Below, piece after piece: positions 43,740-54,059 of a stretch of DNA of 64,000 bases; position 1 is the first letter of the stretch; every line of letters begins with the position of its first letter. A program made the translations under genes and the position numbers. This DNA is from Heterohyrax brucei (Eukaryota > Chordata > Mammalia > Hyracoidea > Procaviidae). The notes beneath the pieces are model-generated. The model was not told the DNA's origin and ran no database searches. It worked only from the letters and a program-made list of their open reading frames with translations. The DNA lies in NCBI GenBank assembly GCA_028571685.1, contig CM053141.1, positions 73,331,833 through 73,395,832 of the forward strand, given 5' to 3'.

Positions 43740-45088
43740 TGCATTCTCTATGTAAAGCTGTCTTAAGTGCAGTTTCTCTGGTGAGAGAGACACTATCCAG
43801 CCCAGAAGTGCTGCTCTGCTTGATGGCTAGGCAACTGGGCCCTTAGGAGTGGCAGGCCATTCCTCCCGGCTGACAAAGATAGAGACCTACTTGTGCCGAT
43901 TCTCCAGAGTCATGCCAGCAGACACTATGGTATAGCTCAGTGAAGTGAGGAAGGAAAGGTTCCACTACACTTGGCCACCAGCCACGACTGCATTCACTAC
44001 ATGCAATTATCTTAAAAGCTGCTTTTCTTCTGAGAGAGGTACCACTGAGCAGCACCCAGTACCAGCTAGGCCCTCAGGAGCAGCAGGATGCACCTCCTGG
44101 TTGACAAAGATGATGACCTACTTATGGAGTCTCTTGAGGGCCCATCAGCAAATGTTAGGGCATGGCTCAGCGAAGGTAGTGGGAAATGATCCAGCCACAC
44201 TGGGCTTCCAGCCACTGCTGTGTTCTCTAGATGTGATTTTCTTGAGAACTGTTTTTCCACTGAGAGGCACTGTCCAGTAGCAGCCAGTAGCAGCCAGGCC
44301 CTCACAAGTGGCAGCCCCACCAGCTAGCTGACAAAGCTGCAACATACTTGTGGAGTCTCTCAGGGTCTGTGTTTGCAGACACTAAGACATCACTCAAAGA
44401 AGGGAGGGGTAAGGATGCCACCACACTCGGCCACTAGCTACCACTGTATTCTCTAAGTATCACTGTCCTAAAACCAGCTTTTCTGCTGAGAGGGGCACTG
44501 TCCAGTTAGGCATCATTGTTTAGCATGGCAACCAGCCCCAGCTGGGCCCTCAGGCGTGGCTGACTCTGCCTCTCAGCTGACAAAGAAGGTGTCTCACCTG
44601 AGCCACCTCTCCTGCACTGAGCCAGCAGAATCTATGGCGCAGCTCAGAGAAGAAAGGAGGGAAGGGCACTGGTACCCTCAGCTGCCAGCTGCCACCAGAT
44701 TCTCTAGATATGACTGTCTTAAGCACAGCCTCTCTGCTGTGAAACATGCTGCTTAGTTAGGCACCACAGCTCAGCTTAGCAGCTGGCATCTGCCAGGCTC
44801 TCAGGCTCAGCAGTCCCAGTCCCAGTCTCCTAGTTAACAAAGATGACGTCTGTACTTTAATACTCTCAGCTGCTGTGCCTGCAGAAGCAGGACTCTTTGC
44901 ACTGCCATCTCAACATCAACAAAGGTAGTTTTCCCTTCCTGTTGCCCAGTTTGATCTCACAACCCTCCACCTGACCTTGGGCCACCCAAAATGTCCATTC
45001 TGCTCCATTCAGTTGTTTTTCTAGGTCTTGGTTCTCAGAGGAAATCATGGAAATGTGTGCTTAGTCCACCATCTTGGACCTGCCCCCC
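43740..45088 (-). promoter_or_regulatory. L1 5' UTR with five tandem monomers
   Basis: Five diverged copies of a unit of about 226-257 bp. The word TGACAAAG (TAACAAAG in the last) lies at 43871, 44102, 44329, 44578 and 44835; a second marker near TGAGAGRGGCACT lies at 43782, 44031, 44261, 44487 and 44739. Both marker series give the same spacings. The far end has CCACCATCTTGG, the complement of a YY1-like CCAAGATGGTGG that sits at L1 5' ends. Multiple monomers as promoter modules are known in rodent L1s; a promoter role here is inference. Confidence 0.75.
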
Positions 45089-45103
45089 AAATCCTAGCCA
45101 CCT

Positions 45104-45781
45104 TGTTTGGGAAATTATGGACTTGATGAGTAAGGAGAAAAGACAGCTTCCCCTTAGAGGAGCTGAAATGTAAGATACTCCCTTGCCACAAGAACACATT
45201 TATGAAGTAAGGTTTCTGCCAGTCAGAGTACACACACCAGACTTGAAACAGAGTTCCCCAACAATGAACAACCATGTGCGTGTGCTTGCTCTCTCTTTCT
45301 CTCTCACTCCATCTTTCTAAGCTAGTGGCACCATATTGCCCAGTACTCAGTGAGTGCAGTGATACTTTCATCATAGGACAGGGTCTGCGTCCTATACTGG
45401 GGCATTATTCCTGGAAGTTCAGCCTCAAGATTGTCTCCAACTCTCTATGTGACTTTGTGAACCACTTTCCACTTCTAAAGCCACAGTCTGTTTCTGCTGC
45501 TTGTCACCAAAAATTCTGATTGAATCAAAATTCATCTCCCATAGCATTTGTCTATACAAACCACCACAATTTCTTAATGGGTGATCTACAACATTAATCA
45601 ATTACATTTTATTTACTCTAATTACTAAAAAGTAATGTAGACTATGTTTTACAAATATTTCCATTTTGTTAATTAAATCATTAACTAATTTTAAAAAATC
45701 ATATAAACTTTTTAAGCCCTAACCATACCAGGCTCTGGAGGTATACTGTGATATACTATACAACACAGTATACAGCACATT
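45104..45781. other. no gene; CT-rich run
   Basis: No element or exon that I can name. A short CTCTCT-type stretch lies near 45284-45305. Confidence 0.4.
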
Positions 45782-45817
45782 CATTCCACAACTCATCTGA
45801 TCTTCAGGTATTAGTGT

Positions 45818-46990
45818 TCAACACATCAAATCTATTCTTACAACACTCTCTAAACCCAGGTGGAATATACTGAAGGTTGTATTCTGGCTCTCATGGACTT
45901 CATCTAATTTTCTCCAGTTTCTACTTGGACTTGCATATGGGAAATTGATAGTCTGCTCCCCAGTTGGCACCTGGCATTGTTCTAACTGATGATTTTGAGC
46001 TTTTCCATCACCTCTTTCCAGAGATGTAGTCAATTTCATTCCTGTGTATTTTATATGGCAAGGTCCATGGGTAGAGTCCCCATTTATGTTGGTGAAAAAG
46101 GTTATTTGCAATGAAGAAATCATTGGTCTTACAAAATCCCATCATGTGATATCTGCTACCACTTCTATCACCAAGGCCATATCTTCTAATTACTGATCTT
46201 TCTTCTTTATTTCCAACTTTCAAATTGCAATCACCAGTAATTATCAATGCATCCTGACTGCAGGCTTGATTGATTTGAGAGTGCCAAAGCTATTAAAAAT
46301 CTTCAGTTTCTTCATCTTTGGCTTTAGTGGTTGATACATAAATCTGAAAAGTATTCTCATTAAATTGTCTTTCTCATAGACATATGGATATTATCCTATC
46401 ACTGACAGTATTATACTTCAGGATAGATAGTGAAATGTCCTTTTTGATGAGGAATACAACACCATTCCTCTTCAAGTTGTCATGACTGCCCAATTCAAAT
46501 GGTCAATACCAGTCCATTTCAGCTCACTAAGGCATAGGATATTGATGTTTATGCATCTCATTTCTGATGTTTTCTGATTTTCCTAAATTCAGACTTCATA
46601 TATTCCATTTTCCAATTAGTAATGGACATTTACAGCTATTTCTTCTCACTTTGAGTGAAGTCACATCAGCAAATGACAGTCCAGAAAGCTTGAATCCATC
46701 CATGTCATTAAAGTTGACTCTACTTGAGGAGGCAGCTCTTCCCCAGTCATCTTTTGAATGCCTTTGAACCTGGGGGACTCATCTCCCAGCATTATATCAG
46801 ACAATGTTCTGCTGATATGTATAAGGTCTTCACTGACTAATTCTCTCCAGAAGTAGACTACCAGGTCCTCCTTCCTAGTCTGTCCTGGTGCGGAAGCTCA
46901 CCTGAAATGTGTCTACCATGAGTGACCCTTCTGTTATCTGAATACCAGTGGCATAGCTTCCAGCATCACAGCAACACATAAGTCCCCACA
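45818..46990 (-). pseudogene. RTE endonuclease, broken
   Basis: A frame at 46247-46008 shows MIITGDCNLKVGN (GDFN-type catalytic motif), FFIANNLFHQHKWGLYPWT and HRNEIDYISGKR, the order of an RTE apurinic-type endonuclease, with DFN changed to DCN. A second frame (46123-45818) carries overlapping sequence after a frameshift. The 46800-46990 part is the non-coding 5' region. It would nick target DNA in the nucleus. Confidence 0.78.
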
Positions 46991-47017
46991 GTACGATACA
47001 CTGACAGGCATGTGGAG

Positions 47018-48920
47018 GAGTTGTGGACTGACTTTAAAGACATCCTCCATCAAAAGGCAAGAGGTCATTAAAAAGTAAGAAAAGACCAAAATGGGTGTCA
47101 GAAGAGATTCCAAAACATCAAGTGGCTAAAGCAAAAGCAAGAACTGACAAAACAGAAGAACTCAACAGATTTCAAAGGGCAGCTCGAGAAGATAAAGTAA
47201 TATAAGGACATGTACAAAGAGCTGAAGATAGAAAACCAAAAAGGAAGAATGCATTCAGCATTTCTCAAGCTAAAGAACTGAAGAAAAAATTTAAGCCTTG
47301 ACTTGCAAAAGTGAAGCCTTCTGTGGATAAAACATTAAATGACATAGGAAGCATCAAAAGAAGGAAGGAATATACAGAGTCATTATATCAAAAAGAACTG
47401 CTGGACATTCAGCCATTTCAGGAGATAACACACGATCAGGAACTGATGGTACTAAAGAAAAGTCCAAACAGCACTGAAGGCTCTGGCAGAGAGCAAAGCT
47501 CTGGGAATTGATGGAATATCAATTGAAATGTTTCAACAAATGGATGCAGTGCTAGAATGTTTACTCATCTGTGCCAAGAAATTTCAAAGTCTGCTACCTG
47601 ACCAACCAACAGGAAGAGATCCATATTTATATTTACGCCCAAGAAAGAAGTCCAACCAAATGGGAATCTAACCAATTATTGAACAGTATCGTTAATATCA
47701 CATGCAAGTAAAATTTCACCAAAGATCATTCAAAGGTGACTCAAGCACTATATTACAGGGAACTTCCAGAAATTCAAGCCAGATTCAAAAGACGACACAG
47801 AACCAGGGATATCATTGCTGATGTCAGATGGAACATTGCTGAAAGCACAGAACATCAGAAAGACATTTACCTATGTTTTATTGACTATGCAAAGGCATTC
47901 AACTCTGTGGACCATAACAAATTATAAATAACATTGCAAAGGAAGGGATCTCCAGAACACTTAATTATGCTCATGAAAAACCTGAACATAGACCAAGAGG
48001 CAGTTATTCAGACAGGACAAGGGGATACTCCATGGTTTAAAGTCGAGAAAGGTGTCTGTCAGGGTTGTATTCTTCCACTATACCTATTGAATCTGTATGC
48101 TAAGCAAATAATCTTAGAGGCTGTACTATTTGAAGAAGAACAGGGCATTACAGGACTGGAGGAAGACTCATTAACAACCTGCAAGAGGACTTGAAGTACT
48201 TGTTGATAAGATCAAAGACCACAGCCTTCACTATGGGATTACATCTCAACACTGAGAAAACAAAAATCCTCACAGCTGGATCAATAAGCAACATATTGAT
48301 AAATGGAGAAAAGACTGAGGTGGTTGAAGGTATTATTTTACTTGGATCCAAGTCAACATCCATGGAAGCCGCAGTCAAGAAATCAAAAGATGTATTGCAT
48401 TGGCCAAATCAACTGCAAAGGATCTCTTTAAAGTGTTGAAAAGCAAAGATGTCACTTTGGAGACTGAGGCATGCATGACTCAGGCCATTGTCTTTTCAAT
48501 CCCATCATATGCATGTGAAAGCTTAACAATGAATAAGGATGACTGAAAAAGAATTGACATCTTTGAACCGTGGTGTTGGAGAAGAATATTGAATATACCA
48601 CGGACTGCCAAAGGAATGAACAAATCTGTCTTGGAAGAAGTACAACCAGAATGTTCCTTATAGGCATGTATTATACTTTATATACTTTGGACATGTTGTC
48701 AGGAAGGATCAGTCCTTGGAGAAGGACATCAAGCTTGGTACAACAGAGTGTGGGCAGAAAAGAGGAAGACCTTCAACACAATGGATTGACCCAGTGGCTG
48801 AAATAATGGACTCAAGTATAACAATGATTGTAAGCATAGTGTAGGACCTGACAGTGTTTTGCTCTTTGGTACATAGGTTCACTGAGTCAGAACAAACTCT
48901 ACAGCATCTAACAACATTAA
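47018..48920 (+). pseudogene. RTE reverse transcriptase and 3' end, broken
   Basis: Linker words are at 47311-47511 (SLYQKELLDIQPFQEI). The reverse transcriptase follows in pieces: 47736-47927 with LPEIQARFKRRHRTRD and IDYAKAFNSVDHNKL, then 47934-48194 with FKVEKGVCQGCILPLYLLN. The catalytic YADD segment is absent: after ITGLEEDSLTTC the sequence goes directly to the 'EEDLKYL' equivalent (near 48178-48195). The C-terminus lies at 48191-48439 (LNTEKTKILTAGSISN). The 3' end has CATCTAACAACATTAACAGC. Confidence 0.8.
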
Positions 48921-48930
48921 CAGCAACATA

Positions 48931-50144
48931 AGCCTTGTACTCCAGCTATTTTCATATGATCAAGTTAACATTAATGATCTAGTTATCTTGAACAGAGATA
49001 TATAACTAGATAATGTATATAAATATATACACACATTTTTCTCATTTTACCATACTGAATTTTAATAGGCAGAGGACTGGAAATAAGAAAGCTTCTGCTG
49101 TCCATTTAGTAATAGGAGTCTATAATATAATCCAGTACAAACACTGCTCCAGTATTTTTAAAAAGACCATACCTTAAAGGGGGAAAAAAAAAAAAGAAAA
49201 CAGCTCTGAGGTCAGTTTGAAACAAAAGAGAAAGGCAGGAATTTAATTAAAATACAATAAGAGAAGTTATAGAAAAGTAAACTTCTTAGAGACAGAAGCC
49301 AGGTCACCACTGATGGTTATTAAGACTGTTTTGACTGAATTCATTAGTGAAATCAATCAAACAGTTCAATATCATCAAGAAAAAAAAGACTAAACATCTT
49401 TGACTGAATAGACCAGATAATTAATTAAATGGGTGGTCAAGTCAGTCAAAAATCCAAGCAGGTGTGTGCAGTCATAGTAAGAAGGTTGAAAGAAAAATAC
49501 TCTAGAAGCAGCATAAAACCAAATGAATTCAGGATGAAGAAATATTGTGGAGCAAAGGAAAACAGCAAGTAATGGTGCAATTGCTCTTCACAGGCTGTAA
49601 ATTGTTATTGGGCAAATGAAGACTTCTGATTAGCTCCTGGCTGTGCTGCTAATAAGGTAAAATTCTACAGATTACCTATGATTGCAGCAATTTTCAAAGC
49701 ATTAGAATGCATAAGAGATAAGTGAACGATGGTTTCAGGAGCTGAATGAAGAAAAATAATTTATAAAATTGTTTAAATGAAAAGCAAAGTTGGAAACCAG
49801 CCATGAAACAATGTCACTAAATAAAAAAATGGGGTAGCAGAAGGGACATCCTGTAGCCCAAAGAGGAAACATTTCAGGCAGGAATAAATAGGCTGATTAA
49901 TAACAGAAAAGTTCATCCCCACTGTTTTCCAGCTATATTCCTAAGCAAACATTTTTAAATAAATAATTAGACTTTTTAAACAATGAGACATCACACAAAA
50001 ATATTTTCTGATGGCAGTGTCTAATTATGAATGATCAAGACCTCATGACGTGACTGCTAATGCTGTTCTCTACTTTCTTTTGCAATGTCCTTAATAAGTT
50101 TCACATTTCACTATGCAGGTCCACACAAGAGTTACCAATCAGCT
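48931..50144. other. no gene or repeat recognised
   Basis: AT-rich unique-looking sequence with a short A-rich run near 49183-49200. No exon or element supported. Confidence 0.4.
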
Positions 50145-50365
50145 GTCAGTCAACAAACATTCACTGAGCACCTATTGCCAGGCACTCTTCTAGATGCTAG
50201 GAATGCAACAAGGAACAAAATAAACAAAATCCCTATCCATAAGGACCTAATATTTGAATTGGAGAGACAGAGTGACAGACAAATTAAATGGATACATAGG
50301 TAATCCTAAATGCTATAGAGAATAACAGAGCAGGTTTGCAAGAACTGGGAGTGTTGGGGTGAGGA
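50145..50365 (+). mobile_element. ancient mammalian repeat, same family as 33194
   Basis: TCACTGAGCACCTATTGCC, AGGCACTCTTCTAGATGC, AAGGAACAAAATAAACAAA and AAATGCTATAGAGAATAAC follow the order of the repeat at 33194-33400. Decayed. The interval 50366-50761 shows nothing nameable. Confidence 0.5.
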
Positions 50366-50761
50366 GTTGCCTTATTAACTGCAGTGATAAATGGAATAGG
50401 CAACCCGAGTCTGCACGCTGACCTTCAGTCATGGGTCTCTCTGGTAACCGACAGAAACTGGGATAAAGTGAATAATGAGGTTAGTCCTGATGTACAGAAT
50501 TCTGGGACCCCACTTTACTCCTGCCCACGATTATGTGCTGTTACCTGGAGCCCTCACAGCTCTTAGACTCTCTCTTGGCCCCTGTAGACACAGGTGTGGA
50601 AAGCCAAGAAGGCACCATCTTACCGGAAGCAGGAAGACTTCATGGGCTCCCTCTTGACTATCTAGAAACTCACTTAGGAAAGGAATGTCATCCAAGGTTC
50701 AGTTTGGTATGCTGGAAAGTAATACTGCACTAGAAAACAGTCCGCTTAAGCATAAAAAAAA

Positions 50762-50856
50762 GTTGTGGGGATGGCACAGGACCCAGCAGTGTTTCATTCT
50801 ATTGTGTCTAGGGTTGCTATGAGTTGGAACCAACTCAATGGCATCTAACAAAAACA
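50762..50856 (+). mobile_element. RTE 3' end, 95 bp
   Basis: GGGATGGCACAGGACCCAGC, GTTTCATTCTATTGTGTC, TAGGGTTGCTATGAGTTGG and ATGGCATCTAACAAAAACAG are the last ~95 bp of an RTE. It is a severely 5'-truncated copy. Confidence 0.8.
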
Positions 50857-50869
50857 GCAGAACACAGAC

Positions 50870-50975
50870 CAGGATTCAAGATCTGGCTCCTGCACTAGAC
50901 TCTTAGGTGTCCTGGGCACAATGTTTTGCCTCTCAAGGTCTAATTATCTTCATCTTAAAATGAGCTGTGTATAAC
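50870..50975 (+). mobile_element. MIR core fragment
   Basis: Decayed but ordered MIR words: CTGGCTCCTGCACTAGAC, CTTAGGTGTCCTGGGCAC, TTATCTTCATCTTAAAATGA. Confidence 0.5.
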
Positions 50976-51225
50976 CCTCTTCTTCCAGCCCATTCTGCTC
51001 TTCTCTTCAAAAGTAAATTCAGTTTTAGTCTCGTAAAGGAATCACTCACTCAGCACAACTTTGAAGTACATGAGAGTCGGGTGCACTGAGGTTACATAGC
51101 TCCCACTCTGCAACTCTGCTGACTGGGCTCAGCTCTGCTCCACCTCACTACTAGACAAAGTATTCAATCTGTTGCAGCCATAGACCTGGCAGCACCTCAG
51201 AGCAGATAGACCGTCCTATGGATCC

Positions 51226-51232
51226 CAACACG

Positions 51233-51264
<32 letters not shown>

Positions 51265-51267
51265 CAG
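51226..51267. repeat. (CA)n microsatellite
   Basis: An interrupted CA run of about 40 bp (one AAAC interruption). The frame through it that reads as alternating His and Thr is an artefact. The surrounding 50976-51469 shows no gene. Confidence 0.9.
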
Positions 51268-51469
51268 TTTGCATTCCCACACACATGAATGTGGTTACAT
51301 ACTCTCCTACACTCACGAGCCAGGATCTCTGGAGCCAGGAATGCTAATAATAACCAGTTTCTTGTTGGTAGAGGAGAACAGTAGAAGAACTGGGAATGAT
51401 TTCAGATGGGTTCCTTCCCCCTCTCGCACTCTTGTGGTTTGTTTTATATTTTTAGTTTCTTAATTCAAT

Positions 51470-51665
51470 ACCATATAACATCTTCATTTTTTATTTCCTA
51501 AATAATACATGCCCCTTGTCATAAAATTAGAAAATATAGTCAAAAAGAAAAAATGAATCATAGAATCATATCATTCAAAGAGAACCATTGTAAATATCTT
51601 AATGTTTAGCCTTCTATAAAAAGGCTAATTATTAATTATATAAATTGTTTCAGTAAAAATAGCAT
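51470..51665. mobile_element. ancient dispersed repeat, family uncertain
   Basis: ATTAGAAAATATAGTCAAAAAG and AGAACCATTGTAAATATCTT resemble the 'lung-like' dispersed mammalian repeat that runs into a segment like 52690-52870 (GGTATTCCATAACATGTG). The two parts flank the old L1 3' UTR at 51672, so that L1 may have split it; ATAGCAT occurs on both sides (near 51659 and 52692). Confidence 0.35.
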
Positions 51666-52251
51666 CATAGCAAAAGTTAAAAGAGAATACAACACTGGGG
51701 AAGCCAACTTGACCAAGGCAGAGTCATGGAAGACTCATAGACACATTCCTACTCCTCAGAGTACTGAGTTGCTGGACTGAGGGCTGGTAACCACGGTCTC
51801 AGGACATGTAGGTCAACAGGCATAACATAATATATAAAGAAAATGTTCTACATCCTATTTTGGTAGGTAACATCTGAGGTCTTAAATCTTGTGAGTGGCC
51901 ATCCAAGATACGTCTGCTTGCCCTACTCTATCTGGAGGAGAATGAAGAAAACCATAGGCACAAGGGAAAGCTCAGTCCAGCTAACTAATGGATCACAACC
52001 ACTACAGCCTCCAGCATACTAAGTCCAGCACTACTGGTGCCCGGCTATGACCACCACCGCCCTGGCAGGAGTCACAACTGAGGATCCTGAACAAAGCAGG
52101 AGAAAATTGTTGAACAAAATCTAAACTCGAAAAAATAAAATCTGACAGAGACCCAGAAAAATTCTGAGAGTATGGGCCCTGGACACCTTTTAAATCAGTA
52201 CTGAAGTGACCTCTGAGGCTCACCTTTCAGCCAAAGACGAGACAAATGGAG

Positions 52252-52402
52252 CACTGCTAGCACAGTGGTTAAGAACCCAACTGTTAACCAAAGGGTTGAT
52301 AGCTCAAATCCACCAGCCACTCCTTAGAAATCCTATAAGGCAGTTCTACTCTTTCCCATCTCTATGAGATGCACCAACAAGGGTTTTTTGGTTTTCAGGT
52401 GT
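52252..52402 (+). mobile_element. AfroSINE inside the old L1 3' UTR
   Basis: GCTAGCACAGTGGTTAAGAA, AACCAAAGGGTTGATAGCTC, CACTCCTTAGAAATCC and AAGGCAGTTCTACTC give head and body in order; the tail ends in a T-rich GGTTTTTTGG stretch. Confidence 0.8.
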
Positions 52403-52410
52403 TTTTTAAA

Positions 52411-52432
52411 ATATATATATATATATATACAT
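52411..52432. repeat. (TA)n microsatellite
   Basis: About ten TA units directly after the AfroSINE tail, inside the old L1 3' UTR. Confidence 0.85.
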
Positions 52433-52676
52433 ATAACAATAACACCCATAGCTCAACCATGTATATGAGACTAAACGGGCACACCAGCTCAGTGGCAAGG
52501 ATGAGAAGGCAGGAGGGGACAGGAAAGCTGAATGAATGGAAATAGGGAACCCAAGATCCAGAACTAGAGAGGGTTGGCATGTCACAGGATTGGCAACAAG
52601 TGTCACAAAACAATGTATATTATTTGTTTAATGACAAACTAATTTGCTCTGTAAACTTTTACTAAAGTACAATTCC

Positions 52677-53104
52677 TTTTACATGAATCTATAGCATAGT
52701 CATGAGTGTTTTTCATGTCTATATTGTAACCACTTTTACATATGCCTAACTGTAATTTTCCAGCTCTGTAAAGTTACATGGTATTCCATAACATGTGTAT
52801 AGCACAACTTACTCTACAACTCCCTATTGTTGGCTTTCATGTTGCAAAAGTTCTTATGTTTCTAGACTTTTCAAAGGTTCTTTTTCAAAAGAATAGTTCA
52901 AGAAGTTCCTATCAGTTTGCTAGTCTTGAAAGTTTTGACAAATGTTTAGGGTAGGATTCTTTCAGTGAGATGGGACAGAATCACAACTCAAACTGTTACA
53001 AGCTCAAAAAGGATTTTATTACTTCTTAGTAATAAATAGGAATACCTGGGAGGAGCAAACTGTTAATGCATTCCACCAGCCACCCCCTGGAAACACTATG
53101 GGGC
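52677..53104. other. no gene; ancient repeat traces and SINE body piece
   Basis: 52690-52870 shows traces of an ancient dispersed repeat. 53075-53104 (CACCAGCCACCCCCTGG, AAACACTATGGGGCTG) looks like an AfroSINE body fragment joined to the RTE that follows. Confidence 0.35.
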
Positions 53105-53207
53105 TGTTACATTTGGTCCTATAGATTCATGGTGCTTGAATCCATCATTATAGCCAGTGTGCCAGTCTATTTTGTTGAGGACCACTCTGTTTTCTACTGA
53201 CCTTCTA

Positions 53208-54059
53208 TGCCGAAGCCCGTCACCCACAAAGACCTCTGTGAGCAAAGCAACAAGCCTCTGTGATGGCAGACGTACGCATCTCACCCCTGACATATTTCTG
53301 GCTGTATATTTTTCATCATAATTAAACTCTCCTCAAAAATACCCCCTCACCTCCCTGCACAAGGACAAACACTGAACCCAGGAACGCCCAGCCCAGGAAT
53401 GCCAGGGCCGACCCAGCCCTGTTGACTTCCCCCAACTGCACTTCCCCCTCATGTGAAAAGAATTATCCTTTTTAGAACAGTTTAAGAAAGGCATAGGGTG
53501 GGGGACGGTAAGTGTTTACTGTCCCCGCAGGAGGAGATGGAATAAAGAGCAAAGTAGGAACAAATAGAGATTATAACCTTTTGATCCTTCCTCCTGTACC
53601 TTTTAACCTTGAGACATAAGTAGGGCTGATTGAGCTCAAGGCATAACTTTGTTTTCACTGTCAATTATCACCACAACACACCTGCCTCGGGCCATTATCT
53701 AGAAAGCCTTGACAATTAACAAGATCACGAGGTTTCAGTTTCAAGTTAGCTAATAGTTCATGTGGTGGGGGGGGGCAGGGTAAAAATCACGTCACCTCAA
53801 GATCACGAGGTTTCAGTTTCCAATTAGCCAATCACGAGGTTTCGGTTTCAAATTAGCCTTATGGTTGTGTGGTCAAGGGGCAGGGTGGAAATTACATCAC
53901 CTCGACTATAAATAATAATAAAGTAAAACAGCTGCTCTCTTGGTCGGGCTGCCATTTTTCTCCAAAACTCTTTCCTGTCTCTCTCAATTCTTTTCCCGCC
54001 GACACCTCTCCCTCCCTCTGTGTGGGACCACAAAAAGTTGTCGGGGCTGGCTTCCGACA
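53208..54059 (+). mobile_element. 852-bp solo endogenous retroviral LTR with 6-bp duplication
   Basis: Bounded by perfect CTTCTA (53202-53207 and 54060-54065) inside RTE sequence that becomes continuous when the LTR is removed. It begins TGCCGAAGCCCG and ends GGCTTCCGACA, which are near-inverted repeats with TG...CA ends. A TATAAATA word (53907) is followed by AATAAA (53917-53922). A 6-bp duplication is typical of betaretrovirus-like (class II) ERVs. No second LTR or internal gene is present, so it is a solo LTR left by recombination. Orientation is taken from the TATA and polyadenylation signal order. Confidence 0.88.
53720..53905 (+). promoter_or_regulatory. repeated U3 motifs upstream of the LTR TATA box
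   Basis: ATCACGAGGTTTC recurs at 53724, 53802 and 53831. A longer unit ends in CACGTCACCT (53788) and TACATCACCT (53894); GTCACC/ATCACC words are CRE-like. A G-run lies at about 53765-53774. Direct repeats in U3 often act as enhancers; this is inference. Confidence 0.65.

Larger units (their letters stand above)
36987..45088 (-). mobile_element. near-full-length L1, - strand, with tandem 5' monomers
   Basis: Read on the - strand it starts at 45088 (complement GGGGGGCAGGTCCAAGATGG), has a 1.3-kb 5' UTR of tandem units, ORF1, ORF2 and a 3' UTR ending near 36987. An LTR (41278-41735) interrupts ORF2. Flanks AAGCCTAATCACC and AATCCTAGCCACC match at 10 of 13 bases, plausible as a decayed target duplication. 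In place of a plain A-tail the sense end reads (TCA)n then TAAAAA. More diverged than the + strand L1, so older. Confidence 0.88.
45782..48929. mobile_element. RTE LINE with inverted 5' half (twin-priming pattern)
   Basis: 45782-47010 is RTE 5' region and endonuclease in antisense; 47018-48920 is the linker, reverse transcriptase, C-terminus and 3' end in sense. The left edge of the inverted part and the start of the sense part share the same element position: TCCACAACTC at 45785-45794 is the complement of GAGTTGTGGA at 47018-47027. This head-to-head layout with breakpoints at the same place is the mark of twin priming. ACAGCACAT (45772) and ACAGCAACAT (48920) may be the target duplication, though the RTE tail itself is (ACA)n-like. 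Confidence 0.82.
51672..52676 (+). mobile_element. old L1 3' UTR
   Basis: From about 51980 it aligns in order with the old-L1 3' UTR at 23478-23982: GCTAACTAATGGATCACAAC, CCTCCAGCATACTAAGTCC, GGGGACAGGAAAGCTGAAT, CTAATTTGCTCTGTAAACTT. Upstream, 51690-51975 is further 3' UTR not preserved at 23478. It is interrupted by an AfroSINE. Five-prime truncated; no ORF. Confidence 0.75.

Noticed and set aside
43740-45088. CRISPR-like array
   Set aside because: The regular spacing comes from tandem L1 5' UTR monomers over 220 bp long in a mammalian genome; there are no short repeats with unique spacers or cas genes.
51218-51463. His/Thr-rich 81-codon frame
   Set aside because: Produced by a (CA)n microsatellite.
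53208-54059. Complete provirus
   Set aside because: Only one LTR is present and RTE sequence resumes immediately on both sides; no internal viral genes.
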